Shown here piece after piece: positions 10,274 to 18,350 of a stretch of 64,000 nt of DNA; within the stretch, counting starts at the first letter, position 1, and each line of letters begins with the position of its first letter. Source of the stretch: Candidatus Competibacter phosphatis (GTDB lineage Bacteria > Pseudomonadota > Gammaproteobacteria > Competibacterales > Competibacteraceae). The stretch lies in contig NZ_SPMZ01000029.1 of NCBI RefSeq assembly GCF_012939995.1, positions 1 to 64,000 on the forward strand, given 5' to 3'. A model generated the notes under the pieces. That model made no database searches. It saw nothing but the letters and a program-made list of their open reading frames with translations, and was not told where the DNA came from. The position numbers were made by a program, and so were the translations under genes.

Positions 10274-11650
10274 ATGAACAACCAACGCTGTCTCTTGCCG
10301 GTGGCCCTGCTGGTGCTGGGTCTTGCCGCCGCCGTGCCGCCGTCGGTGCTAGCGGCCTTGCCCGCCCTGGTGGAGGGCCAGCCGCTGCCGACCCTGGCGC
10401 CGATGCTGGAACGAGCCACCCCGGCGGTGGTCAACATCGCCACCGAAAGCCGGGTGCAACTGCGCCGCAATCCGTTGCTGGACGACCCGTTTTTCCGCCG
10501 ATTCTTCAATGTCCCCGACCAGCCGCGCGAGCGCCGGGCGCAGAGCGTCGGTTCCGGGGTGGTGGTGGATGCCCGGCGCGGCTACGTCATCACCAACCAC
10601 CATGTGGTCGACGGCGCCGACACCATCACCGTCACCCTGCGCGATGGCCGCCAGCTCGACGCCAAGGTGATTGGTTCCGATTCGGAAAGCGACGTGGCGG
10701 TGATCCAGGTACCCGCCCGCAATCTCACCGCATTGCCGTTGGCTGATTCCGATCGGCTGCGAGTCGGCGATTTCGTGGTGGCCATCGGCAATCCGTTCGG
10801 CCTGGGCCAGACCGTGACCTCCGGTATCATCAGTGCCCTGGGCCGCACCGGCCTGGGTATCCAGGGCTACGAAGATTTCATCCAGACCGACGCGTCCATC
10901 AATCCCGGTAACTCCGGGGGCGCGTTGGTCAATCTGCGCGGCGAGCTGGTCGGCATCAACACCGCCATCATCGCGCCCGGCGGGGGCAATGTCGGCATCG
11001 GCTTCGCCATTCCGGCCAATATGGTGGCGCGGTTGATGGAGCAGATCGTCGACCATGGTTCGGTGCGGCGCGGTCAGTTGGGGGTGTCGGTGCAGGATCT
11101 CACGCCGGACTTGGCACGGGCTTTCAATCTGCCCGTCAGTCAGGGCGCGGTCATCGCCCAGGTCAGCCCTCGTTCCACCGCCGCCAAAGCCGGACTGAAA
11201 GAGGGTGACGTGGTGTTGCGGGTCAACGAGCGATCGATTCGCGACGGTGGCGGCTTGCGCAACGCCATCGGCTTGCTGGAGGTGGGCGAGACGGTGCGGC
11301 TGGAAATCCTGCGAGATGGCAAACCGCTCACCCTCGATGCCAAGGTGGGCGAGTACGTGCCGGCCAAGGCGGAAGGCGAGGCGCTCCATCCGCGGTTGGC
11401 GGGAGCCACCTTCGAGGACATCGGGCCGAATTCGCCGCTGGCCGGGAAGGTGCAGGGGGTGCTGATCGTGGGCGTCGATTCCGGTAGTCCCGCCGCCCGC
11501 GCCGGTTTGCGCAGAAACGACATTATCATCGGCGTCAATCGCCGCCCCATCGCCAGCACCGCCGAATTGAGGCAACTCATGATCGATCGCGATGGGTTGC
11601 TGCTCAATCTGCTGCGCGGCCAGGAGGAGCTGGTGCTGATGCTGCGCTAA
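10274..11650 (+). CDS. Do-family periplasmic serine protease (DegP/DegQ/MucD-like)
   Basis: A 458-residue secreted quality-control protease. A signal peptide occupies about residues 1-28 (ALLVLGLAAA core). The trypsin-like domain has the triad H110 in TNHHVVDG, D140 in SESDVAV and S214 in NPGNSGGAL. Two PDZ domains follow, near residues 265-355 and 375-455. The start at ATG 10274 directly precedes the signal peptide; the open frame upstream is only the end of cbpA in another frame. It completes the hsp20-cbpA-protease group, 85 nt after cbpA. Confidence 0.93.
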   Translation: MNNQRCLLPVALLVLGLAAAVPPSVLAALPALVEGQPLPTLAPMLERATPAVVNIATESRVQLRRNPLLDDPFFRRFFNVPDQPRERRAQSVGSGVVVDARRGYVITNHHVVDGADTITVTLRDGRQLDAKVIGSDSESDVAVIQVPARNLTALPLADSDRLRVGDFVVAIGNPFGLGQTVTSGIISALGRTGLGIQGYEDFIQTDASINPGNSGGALVNLRGELVGINTAIIAPGGGNVGIGFAIPANMVARLMEQIVDHGSVRRGQLGVSVQDLTPDLARAFNLPVSQGAVIAQVSPRSTAAKAGLKEGDVVLRVNERSIRDGGGLRNAIGLLEVGETVRLEILRDGKPLTLDAKVGEYVPAKAEGEALHPRLAGATFEDIGPNSPLAGKVQGVLIVGVDSGSPAARAGLRRNDIIIGVNRRPIASTAELRQLMIDRDGLLLNLLRGQEELVLMLR

Positions 11651-11659
11651 GTCGCGCGT

Positions 11660-11690
11660 CCGGGAACGGTTTGTCGCCGTTCCCGGTTTT
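11660..11690 (+). terminator. rho-independent terminator after the Do protease
   Basis: A 10-bp perfect stem (CCGGGAACGG at 11660-11669 with CCGTTCCCGG at 11677-11686), a 7-nt loop and a short TTTT tail, starting 10 nt after the protease stop. The next gene is on the opposite strand. Confidence 0.85.
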
Positions 11691-11702
11691 ATCCGACTAT
11701 CT

Positions 11703-13145
11703 TCAGCGTCCCGGTTCCCCGGTTTGCAGTTCCACCCGGTTTTGCTTCTGGTTGTAGCCCTGCCGGAGGATGATCTCGTAATCCAGTTCGGCTTTTTCGC
11801 CAGCCTGAATCTTGGCTTCGAACTGCACAGTCTGGAAGTCGTGCAGGGTCGGATTGAGCCGGCTACGAAATACCACATCGCCCGGATAGTCGCGACGGAT
11901 CTGGACCGCGATCGGCTTGCGGCTGTAGTTGCGGATGCGTTGCCGGTAAACCGTGTGTTCGTCCCAGCCCGCCACCTGGCTGTCCAGGTCCAGCTTCAGG
12001 CCGTCCTCGCCCAGTTTGCGATAGAGGTTGCCGCCCTTGATTCGCAACCAGAAATTGTCGCGGTAGACTTTTTGCTTGACCAGTTCGAACACCACCGCTG
12101 GATCGACGCCCAGATTCAGTTCGATCTTGTCGCCGATGGGTACGTACTTGAGGTTCTGGGTGGTCAGATAGCTCAAGCCCTCGTGGCCGTTGGCGCGAAA
12201 TACCCGGATCAGGCCGTCCGGCAGCGGTGTGCCGCCGAGTTTTGACGCCACGTCATTCTTCAACAGGTACAGCCGAGTGAGTTGGTCGCCGTACTCACGG
12301 GGGCGGTAACGATACTCGACCGTCATCGGCACCCCGTCCGCCTCGAAGCTGCGCAGCCGCTTGGCCCAGCCGTTCGGCACGGTTTCGGTGCCTTCGATGG
12401 TGTAAATGAAGTACTCGCTCAGTCCCTCCTTAATGATTTCCTTGGGCGCCATCTCCGCCGTATCGGCGGCCATTGCACCGACAGCCATTTCCATCGCTGG
12501 CGCGGGCGCCGCCATGGCCTTGCGGGCCGCTCTCTGGCGCAGATCGCGATATTCCTCACGCTTGAGCTCGTTGAGCCGGCCGACCGGTACTTTCGCCAAC
12601 TCGGCGATTTTTTCCACCAGATTGATGGTGCCCACCACGAGCCGCACCTGGGCGTTTTCGTAATCCTCGCCGGATTGATTGCGGACCCGCACGAAGCTTT
12701 CCAGTCGTAGATGCCGTTCATCGGGATCGGCGATGGCCAGATAGTCGGCGGCCCAACTGATGCCGGAGGTGAAGTAACTGATTTCGATGGTCGCCTCGCG
12801 GTCGGCATCACTATGCACGTTCCAGTACAGAGTTTGCGGTTTGTCGTGCGGGAAGGTGGTGTCGAGCACTTCCAGTCCGGGTTTGGGTTCGCGAAAACGC
12901 AGGTTCACCGAGGTCGGGTCGATCAGGGTGTTGGCCCAGGAGAACTGCAAGGGATTGATGCCTTGTTTGAAGGTCACCACCCGGGTTTCCCGCACCAGGG
13001 TCAGATCCTCGGAGTTGTAGATGGTCAGTTGCACCGTGCGTCGCTCGGGCACGGTGGCGAGATCGACGTTGCGAGCCGGCAACGTCAGTGGTAGCAACAG
13101 CCCGAACAGGCAGAGCAGCACACGCAGGGTCGGATGAGGGGTCAT
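11703..13145 (-). CDS. DUF4139 domain-containing secreted protein (paralogue 1)
   Basis: A protein of 480 residues if begun at the ATG at 13145, which gives a good signal peptide (LLCLFGLLLPLTLPA); an ATG at 13157 would add four residues. The body resembles DUF4139/mucoidy-inhibitor-like proteins, beta-rich and predicted periplasmic or surface associated, with unknown function. A Met/Ala-rich insertion is seen near residues 205-235. It shares the frame LVRETR...KQGIN...FSWANT.IDP with the gene just upstream, so the two are tandem paralogues and most likely form a pair. Confidence 0.75.
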   Translation of the reverse strand: MTPHPTLRVLLCLFGLLLPLTLPARNVDLATVPERRTVQLTIYNSEDLTLVRETRVVTFKQGINPLQFSWANTLIDPTSVNLRFREPKPGLEVLDTTFPHDKPQTLYWNVHSDADREATIEISYFTSGISWAADYLAIADPDERHLRLESFVRVRNQSGEDYENAQVRLVVGTINLVEKIAELAKVPVGRLNELKREEYRDLRQRAARKAMAAPAPAMEMAVGAMAADTAEMAPKEIIKEGLSEYFIYTIEGTETVPNGWAKRLRSFEADGVPMTVEYRYRPREYGDQLTRLYLLKNDVASKLGGTPLPDGLIRVFRANGHEGLSYLTTQNLKYVPIGDKIELNLGVDPAVVFELVKQKVYRDNFWLRIKGGNLYRKLGEDGLKLDLDSQVAGWDEHTVYRQRIRNYSRKPIAVQIRRDYPGDVVFRSRLNPTLHDFQTVQFEAKIQAGEKAELDYEIILRQGYNQKQNRVELQTGEPGR

Positions 13146-13150
13146 GGCGC

Positions 13151-14339
13151 TCACCATTCGTTATTCAGGGTCAGCCGTAGGGTGTGGATCTGTTTTTTTT
13201 GCCTGGCCGTCGGCGGCACGGGCGGGTAAATCCACATGGAATAGCAGTTGGTCGGCGTCGCTCTTCTCGGGATCGGGTTGACGCAGGGTGCCATCGCCCA
13301 GTTGCCATTCCGGGTCGCGGCCGTTGTCGCCGCGAAGGTCATTGCGAATCTGGCGCACGCTTTCGACGATATCCAGCGTAACCGGCGTGTCCTTGAAGTT
13401 TTCGATCTCGTATTTCAGCGTCACCTCGTGGCGATACAGATTGCCGGCGATGCGCTGGCGCTCGTTGCGATCCACGGTGCGCCGCACGCCGATGTCGCGG
13501 GCTAGGCCCAGATAGAGTTCCCATTCGTCGTCGGGTGGGGTGAAGGCGCCGCGATCCTCGCCGAGAAAAGCACTACCGCCTTGGCCGTCGTCCTGGAAGA
13601 TGCGCGCCTTGCCTTCCGGCAGCGGTTCCCGACCCAAGGGACCACCGGCGTTCTTGACCACGTAGTGCATCGGCACATTGAGCTTATCTTGAGCCCGATC
13701 CAGATAGCCGAATTGCGCGGGGTCGCAGGTGTAGGTTTTGCGCACCGGCACGGCGGCGAAGCGGTCTAGCAGCACTTCCTTGGTTTCGTTCAACCCCAGT
13801 GGTTTCTCGAAGCGTTCACCGACGCCCGCCCAGAACCGGGCATCGTCGTAGGCTTCGTTGGCGGCGTTGCCGACCCGCAGGTATTGCGCCAAATTGAGCG
13901 TTTTCTCGTCGCGGTCGGCCACGGCGCGGTAGTGGAACTCCTTGCTCAGTCCGCCCAGTACGTAGCTAATCCGCATGCGCGCCGCGCCGGAGGCGCTGGC
14001 GGCCACCGACCACACCAGGGCGGTTTCGTTGGGCGGATAGCTGACCGATAGCACCTTGGCATCCAGTGCTTGCGCGTCCGTCGGAGCGAGGATGCGCAGC
14101 ACTAGGGTGTCGGGATCGATGCGAGTGTTGGCCCAGGAAAAATCCACCTGATTGACGCCCTTGACCAAGGGCACGATGCGCTCTTCCTCGACCAGGGCGA
14201 TTTGCGGGTGATCGAGCTGGATTTCCACTCGCTCACGTACCGGCAGGGTGGTGAGCTTGATACGGGCCAGCACGTCCGCCGGCGCGGCGCCGAGCAGCAG
14301 CAGAAGGCCAAGCGGGTACAGCAACGGGCTTCGATTCAT
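13151..14339 (-). CDS. DUF4139-like secreted protein (paralogue 2), C-terminus frameshifted
   Basis: A protein of about 395 residues with a signal peptide (LYPLGLLLLLGAAPADVLA). It aligns by eye with its downstream neighbour through LVEEERIVPLVKGVNQVDF and SWANTRIDPDTLVLR. Read as given, it ends at 13161 with an unnatural tail. An A8 run (13193-13200) has one base too many: with seven A the end becomes KKQIHTLRLTLNNEW and the stop at 13151 overlaps the ATG at 13157. I regard this as the true end. Function is unknown; its 5' side carries a long inverted repeat. Confidence 0.7.
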
Positions 14340-14395
14340 CGGTCGCGACCTCCAAGGGTTGAGCGTATTGGTATAACCATAAACGCTCGCGACCG
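14340..14395. repeat. nested inverted repeats at the 5' side of the DUF4139 pair
   Basis: CGGTCGCGA at 14340-14348 is complementary to TCGCGACCG at 14387-14395, and GAGCGT at 14361-14366 to ACGCTC at 14383-14388. The element begins immediately upstream of the DUF4139 start codon, so on the minus strand it could be a leader hairpin covering the ribosome site or an operator. It could also help stop transcripts arriving from the restriction operon, though there is no long T-run. Confidence 0.5.
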
Positions 14396-14533
14396 ACTTT
14401 TGGGGTTAACGCGGCGCGAGTCGATCACGCGGGTCGGTCGGGGTACGACGCTGTCTGCTTTCAGAATTTCAGAGGGATCGGGTCGATGAGATTGGTTTTC
14501 ATCGGCTTCGCGCGGTGTCGCCGTGGAGGAATT

Positions 14534-15194
14534 TCACGCGTCGTCTTCGTCTTCGTCATTTGGGATGGAAACCGAAGAGCTGGGCAGGCCGGCAAAGTAG
14601 CGTTCGAGTTTGCGCAAGGCTTCTTCCGGCGTGGTTCCGCCGCCGGCCAGCTTCTCCGCAAAAGCCCTGCCGGGATGTAGGACATCCCAGGATGAGCGGT
14701 ATTGTGTTGCCCGGCGATTGCCAGGATCTTTGTTACCGAAACCGTCGATCACGATGTTCCAGATGGGCTTGAAGGTTTCGATCAGCATGTTTTCGCCCAA
14801 GGGAATCCAGATATCGTCAACCATCAGACAACGATAGTAAAAAATCTTGTAGTTCCAGATTGTTGGCCTGTTCAATGGAGGCGGTATGTTGTCGGAGGCG
14901 GTCTCGTAGGGCTGTTCCCTTGCTCGCGTCGGCGGTGATGCCGCCTTTCCGTCCTCCCTTGGGGATGGCCTTGCCCACATAGATCGGTTGCCAAGATTCG
15001 CCGTTGCGATTGGGCGTCACGATGGGTTCGTAAGCCGGAAATGGGCCGGTGTAGTAGATTGCATACACGCCGGCGCCTTGGAGTTCGGCGGTCTCGGCCA
15101 GCGCGACCACCGCCTGCGCCAGTAATGCTTGGGCGACACTCTTGCCAAGATTGATTTTGTCCAGCGGATTGTATGGCGATGTCTTCACGGTCAT
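14534..15194 (-). pseudogene. Eco29kI-family GIY-YIG type II restriction endonuclease, frameshifted in this assembly
   Basis: Reading through one frame break gives about 219 residues, the size of R.Eco29kI-type enzymes (which cut CCGCGG). The GIY part is GVYAIYYTGPF, the YIG part is PIYVGKA, and an Arg/His helix RDRLRQH follows. After an A6 run at 14839-14844 (one base more than needed) the frame moves and continues FYYRCLMVDDIWIPLGENML, with the catalytic Glu in ENMLIETF and the Asn in PIWN. Its ATG overlaps the methyltransferase stop by 4 nt. As written, the enzyme would lose its catalytic Glu; I think a consensus error is the likelier reason. Confidence 0.8.
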
Positions 15195-16364
15195 GTCGGG
15201 CGCTCAAGATGTTTCCTGACATGACTGGCCAGCAATTCGGCCAAGCCAACCGGCACGGCGTTTCCCAGTTGTCGCATGGTTTCCGTCCAGGAGCCATGAA
15301 ACGCAAAGGTATCGGGGAACATCTGGAGTCGCGCGCTTTCCCGGACGGTCAGGTAGCGCACGGTTCCATCCGGCTTGAGCAGCATGTTTTCCCCGCCGGG
15401 CACGCCATGCACACCGGCCTTGAGCGTTTTTTGCCGGCTCGTCGAGTGGACTCCCCGTATGGCCGGGATAACTACGTGCTCCTCCTTGAAAGCGATGATT
15501 CAGGTATTTTGCCGCAGTGAGTGGATCAAGTTCTGGATCGGGTAGATCGGATAGAGCATCCCTGATGGTTCGCCATGGCATCAAGATGGGTTTTTCTTTT
15601 GATCTTCCAGCCCGTGGAGGGATGGATTTCAGTGTTTCACTCTTGGGATTTGGTATGCCATGCCGCGCCCAATATGCATTGGAATGAGTCTGTTCCCAAG
15701 ATAACGCTGCTTGGGAGTGCGTAGGTTCGGGAAAAGCCCATTCAATGTCCAGATCCGATCGAAATCCCACAAGAAATACCCGTTCGCGACGTTGTGGAAC
15801 ACCATAGTCGGCGGCATTGAGCACTCTTGTCACTAATCGGTATTGCAGGTCCAGAGAGCTACCGTAAGTGTGATGGCGCTCCAGACGAGTGAGATGATCT
15901 GACCAGTCTTCACTCGAACGCTTTGTGATCTCAGGATAAGTCAATTGCAGGCGGATATATTCGAAATAGCTGGCAAATCCGGTTCGTGTCAATCCCTTGA
16001 CATTTTCGAAAAGAAAAGCGCGTGGTCGAATCTCTCGGACAGCGCGTACGGCTTCGGGGAACATATCCCGGTGATCGCCATGACCACGGTGCTTTCCCCC
16101 TAGCGAGAATGGCTGACAAGGTGGTCCGCCGGAAACCAGATCGATACCACCCTCGAAAGGCTGAAAATCAATCTTCCTGACATCTTCTTCGATCAGAGGC
16201 CATTGACATATCGGTTTCGTGCCACGACTCTGATTTTCACGAATGGTGTCACAACAGTAACGATTCCATTCAATCACGGCGGCGGTCTCGAAACCCGCGT
16301 GACTAACGCCCATGCCCAGGCCACCCGCGCCCGCGAACAGTTCAATGACCTTGACTTTATTCAT
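15191..16364 (-). pseudogene. Eco29kI-family DNA (cytosine-5) methyltransferase, frameshifted in this assembly
   Basis: About 390 residues when one break is repaired, close to M.Eco29kI. Motif I is LFAGAGGLGMG, motif IV with the catalytic Cys is GGPPCQPFS, motif VI ENVKGL and motif VIII QRRERVFLVG. A T6 run at 15427-15432 contains one extra base; past it the other frame gives motif IX/X segments ESARLQMFPDTF and GNAVPVGLAELLA. The start ATG at 16364 overlaps the vsr stop by 8 nt. It protects host DNA from the adjacent endonuclease. Without the repaired frame it would lack the C-terminal motifs that complete the cofactor site. Confidence 0.85.
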
Positions 16365-16881
16365 CTTCCAGAAAGCTCCTGATTTTTTCCGCAAGCTTCG
16401 AAATGTCGCGTAGCTCGCATTCCCATAAAACCAACACTCGCCATCCAGCTTCGGTAAGTTTCTTGTGATTTTCAAGATCGCGCAATCGATTGCTTTCCAG
16501 TTTGGCGCTCCAAAACTCCAAGCGGGATTTTGGCAGTCTCGCCAACTTACAATTCGAGTCCGAATGGCGATGCCAAAAACAGCCGTGCACGAAAATAACC
16601 TTGCGTCGTTTGGAAAAAACCAGATCGGGCTTGCCGGGAAGATTTGCGCGATGCAGGCGATAGCAATAACCCAAGCCATGCACGAGGCGGCGGACCTTCA
16701 TTTCCGGTTGGGTGTCCTTTCCATGAATCCGGCTCATCCGTTCGCTGCGAGCGGCAGGTGTCAACGTATCCGTTCGCTGGGAAGGCGCAACGGGCACGGT
16801 TCGATCGACCCAATAACCAGTCCGAGCGCCTTCGTTCACCGCGTCCTTGCTGGTTTCGCGATCACGCTCGCCCTCAGGCAT
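16357..16881 (-). CDS. vsr: very short patch repair (Vsr) mismatch endonuclease
   Basis: A 174-residue nickase that cuts beside T:G mismatches arising when 5-methylcytosine deaminates, and so accompanies C5 methyltransferases. The family signatures RMSRIHGKDTQPEM, GKPDLVF and FVHGCFWHRH are all intact. I choose the ATG at 16881, which overlaps the stop of the HTH gene by 8 nt; this gives an unusually long ~40-residue N-terminal lead before the conserved DTLTPAARSERMSRI. It is coupled to the methyltransferase downstream. Unlike its two neighbours it is not frame-broken. Confidence 0.9.
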   Translation of the reverse strand: MPEGERDRETSKDAVNEGARTGYWVDRTVPVAPSQRTDTLTPAARSERMSRIHGKDTQPEMKVRRLVHGLGYCYRLHRANLPGKPDLVFSKRRKVIFVHGCFWHRHSDSNCKLARLPKSRLEFWSAKLESNRLRDLENHKKLTEAGWRVLVLWECELRDISKLAEKIRSFLEDE

Positions 16882-17089
16882 CTCGTGGCGCTTCTTCGAG
16901 GTCGTCGTCGGAGATACTGGCGGCGCCGCCGGCTCGCACCCAGGCGTCCACATCTTCCTTCTTGAACTTCCAGAACCGCCCGACCTTGTAGCCGGGCATC
17001 CCCTTGCCGCTCACCCAGGCATACACCGTGTCCTTGCTGACACCCAAGTATTCGGCGATCTCATCGACAGATAACCAACGGTCTTGCAT
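16874..17089 (-). CDS. small helix-turn-helix (excisionase/MerR-like) DNA-binding protein
   Basis: A 71-residue protein starting at ATG 17089: MQDRWLSVDEIAEYLGVSKD then VYAWVSGKGMPGYKVGRFWKF. This is the classic winged HTH_17/excisionase family fold. It is the first gene of the overlapping set HTH-vsr-M-R and could regulate the operon in place of a typical controller (C) protein, or be a remnant of a mobile element. The control role is an inference from position. An iterated TAGTA motif lies just upstream. Confidence 0.8.
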   Translation of the reverse strand: MQDRWLSVDEIAEYLGVSKDTVYAWVSGKGMPGYKVGRFWKFKKEDVDAWVRAGGAASISDDDLEEAPRDA

Positions 17090-17101
17090 GACGGATTCCA
17101 G

Positions 17102-17130
17102 TAGTAGCGAGTGTGTAGTAAAAATAGTAG
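17102..17130. promoter_or_regulatory. iterated TAGTA motifs upstream of the HTH/restriction operon
   Basis: TAGTA occurs at about 17102, 17116 and 17125, two of the copies extended to TAGTAG, within 30 nt upstream of the HTH start codon, in a region far more AT-rich than its surroundings. Another TAGTA is at 17181. It is a plausible operator for the HTH protein, but this is inference from repetition and place only. Confidence 0.35.
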
Positions 17131-17343
17131 TGTTAATTGAAAGGGTTGAATAGGGTTTGAACCGATTAAGATAGATCAAGTAGTATTGATACACGGCTCA
17201 GATCCATGAATGCCCTTTTATGAGTCAAAATGGAGTCGAATGTAGCTAACGATTGATAGGCGATCTTCGAAAATTCGGCCAGCCTGGCTGGCATATTCGT
17301 TGCCCACGATTTCCATTCCTTTCTCCTCAACAGGTCTCCACTT

Positions 17344-17973
17344 ATGAACCCACAACCTCTGCGGGTCGGCGTCGGCGGTCCAGTCGGTTCCGGCAAGACC
17401 GCCCTAGTCGAAGCGCTGTGCAAGGCGCTGCGCGATCGCTATCGAATCGCGGTGGTCACCAACGATATTTACACTTACGAAGACGCTCAGTTCCTCACTC
17501 GTGCCCAAGCGCTGGAACCGGAACGGATCGTCGGGGTGGAAACCGGCGGCTGTCCGCACACCGCGATCCGCGAGGACGCCTCGATGAATCTGGCGGCGGT
17601 GGCGCAGTTGTGCGAGCGTTTTCCCGATCTGGATCTGGTGCTGGTCGAATCCGGCGGCGACAATTTGAGTGCCACCTTCAGTCCGGAACTGTCGGATCTC
17701 ACGATCTACGTGATCGACGTGGCCGCCGGCGACAAAATTCCGCGCAAGGGCGGACCTGGCATTACTCGCTCTGACCTGCTGGTGATCAATAAGATCGATC
17801 TTGCGCCCTATGTTGGTGCGTCATTGGAGGTCATGGAGCGCGATGCGGGAAAAATGCGCGGCGATAAGCCGTTCGTCTTTACCAATCTCAAGACTCGACA
17901 AGGGCTGGAACAGGTGATCGATTTCATCGTCGAGCGAGGGATGCTCGGCGCGGAGCGCGGCCCGGCGGCTTGA
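17344..17973 (+). CDS. ureG: urease accessory GTPase UreG
   Basis: A 209-residue SIMIBI-class GTPase that drives nickel delivery to the urease active site with UreD/F/E. The P-loop GGPVGSGKT (residues 11-19), the nickel-binding CPH in [12 protein letters not shown] and the [17 protein letters not shown] segment are all clear. The usual partners (ureA, B, C, D, E, F) are not in the window: upstream is the restriction operon and downstream the urea transporter. The rest of the urease cluster must be elsewhere, or may have been separated by insertion of the restriction genes. Confidence 0.96.
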   Translation: MNPQPLRVGVGGPVGSGKTALVEALCKALRDRYRIAVVTNDIYTYEDAQFLTRAQALEPERIVGVETGGCPHTAIREDASMNLAAVAQLCERFPDLDLVLVESGGDNLSATFSPELSDLTIYVIDVAAGDKIPRKGGPGITRSDLLVINKIDLAPYVGASLEVMERDAGKMRGDKPFVFTNLKTRQGLEQVIDFIVERGMLGAERGPAA

Positions 17974-18242
17974 TTCGCCGCTCTATTCCAAGGGCGGGTG
18001 CCCGCGTCGATGATCGAATCGGGCTAGCGCGGTTCTTGGCTTTATTGGCGGCATTGCTCGCTTGTGGTGCCTGCCATTTCTCACGCTATCCCTATGACTG
18101 TGCACCCATTCCGTTCTCCGAATGCACCTTTTTGAAACTCAGCCCCATCTTTATGATCGTCTTCGCCCTGCTTTGCCGCAACGAAGCTTCGTCATGCACT
18201 ATTACAAGGCGTGACCGTTTCGCCCGCAACGTACAATCCAAA

Positions 18243-18268
18243 TCAATCGATTGAATATCATTGATATT
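18243..18268. promoter_or_regulatory. two adjacent palindromes upstream of urtA promoter
   Basis: TCAATCGATTGA (18243-18254) is a perfect 12-bp palindrome, and AATATCA/TGATATT (18254-18268, one-base spacer) is a second perfect inverted repeat right beside it. They sit 7 nt upstream of the sigma-54-like element. Their sequence is not the NtrC consensus, so the binding protein is unknown. Confidence 0.45.
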
Positions 18269-18274
18269 GTCGTT

Positions 18275-18290
18275 TGGCACGGCGTTTGAT
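18275..18290 (+). promoter_or_regulatory. sigma-54-like promoter for urtA
   Basis: TGGCAC at 18275-18280, 5 nt, then TTGAT at 18286-18290, matching the TGGCAC-N5-TTGCA consensus with the right GG to G spacing. The -12 GC is GA here, which weakens the call. Transcription would start near 18301, 50 nt before the urtA ATG. Urea transport operons are commonly under NtrC/sigma-54 nitrogen control, which fits. Confidence 0.45.
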
Positions 18291-18350
18291 GAAGCGCTCT
18301 CTGGGTCCGCATCCGGGCGGACCGATCAATCACCATATCGAGGGCTACGC

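Larger units (their letters stand above)
17974..18350. other. 377-nt region between ureG and urtA
   Basis: No convincing gene. A frame starting at a TTG at 17970 gives a 94-residue Cys- and Arg-rich peptide without recognisable features and without a ribosome site, and I do not annotate it. The right half is AT-rich and holds the palindromes and the sigma-54-like promoter listed separately, so the region is most likely the regulatory zone for urea uptake. Confidence 0.6.

Noticed and set aside
10349-11878. 509-residue minus-strand frame opposite the Do protease
   Set aside because: Shadow of the protease; no motifs and it crosses the terminator.
17970-18254. 94-residue reading frame after ureG starting at TTG
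   Set aside because: No ribosome site, odd composition (many Cys, Arg), no domain, and it runs into the palindromic promoter region.
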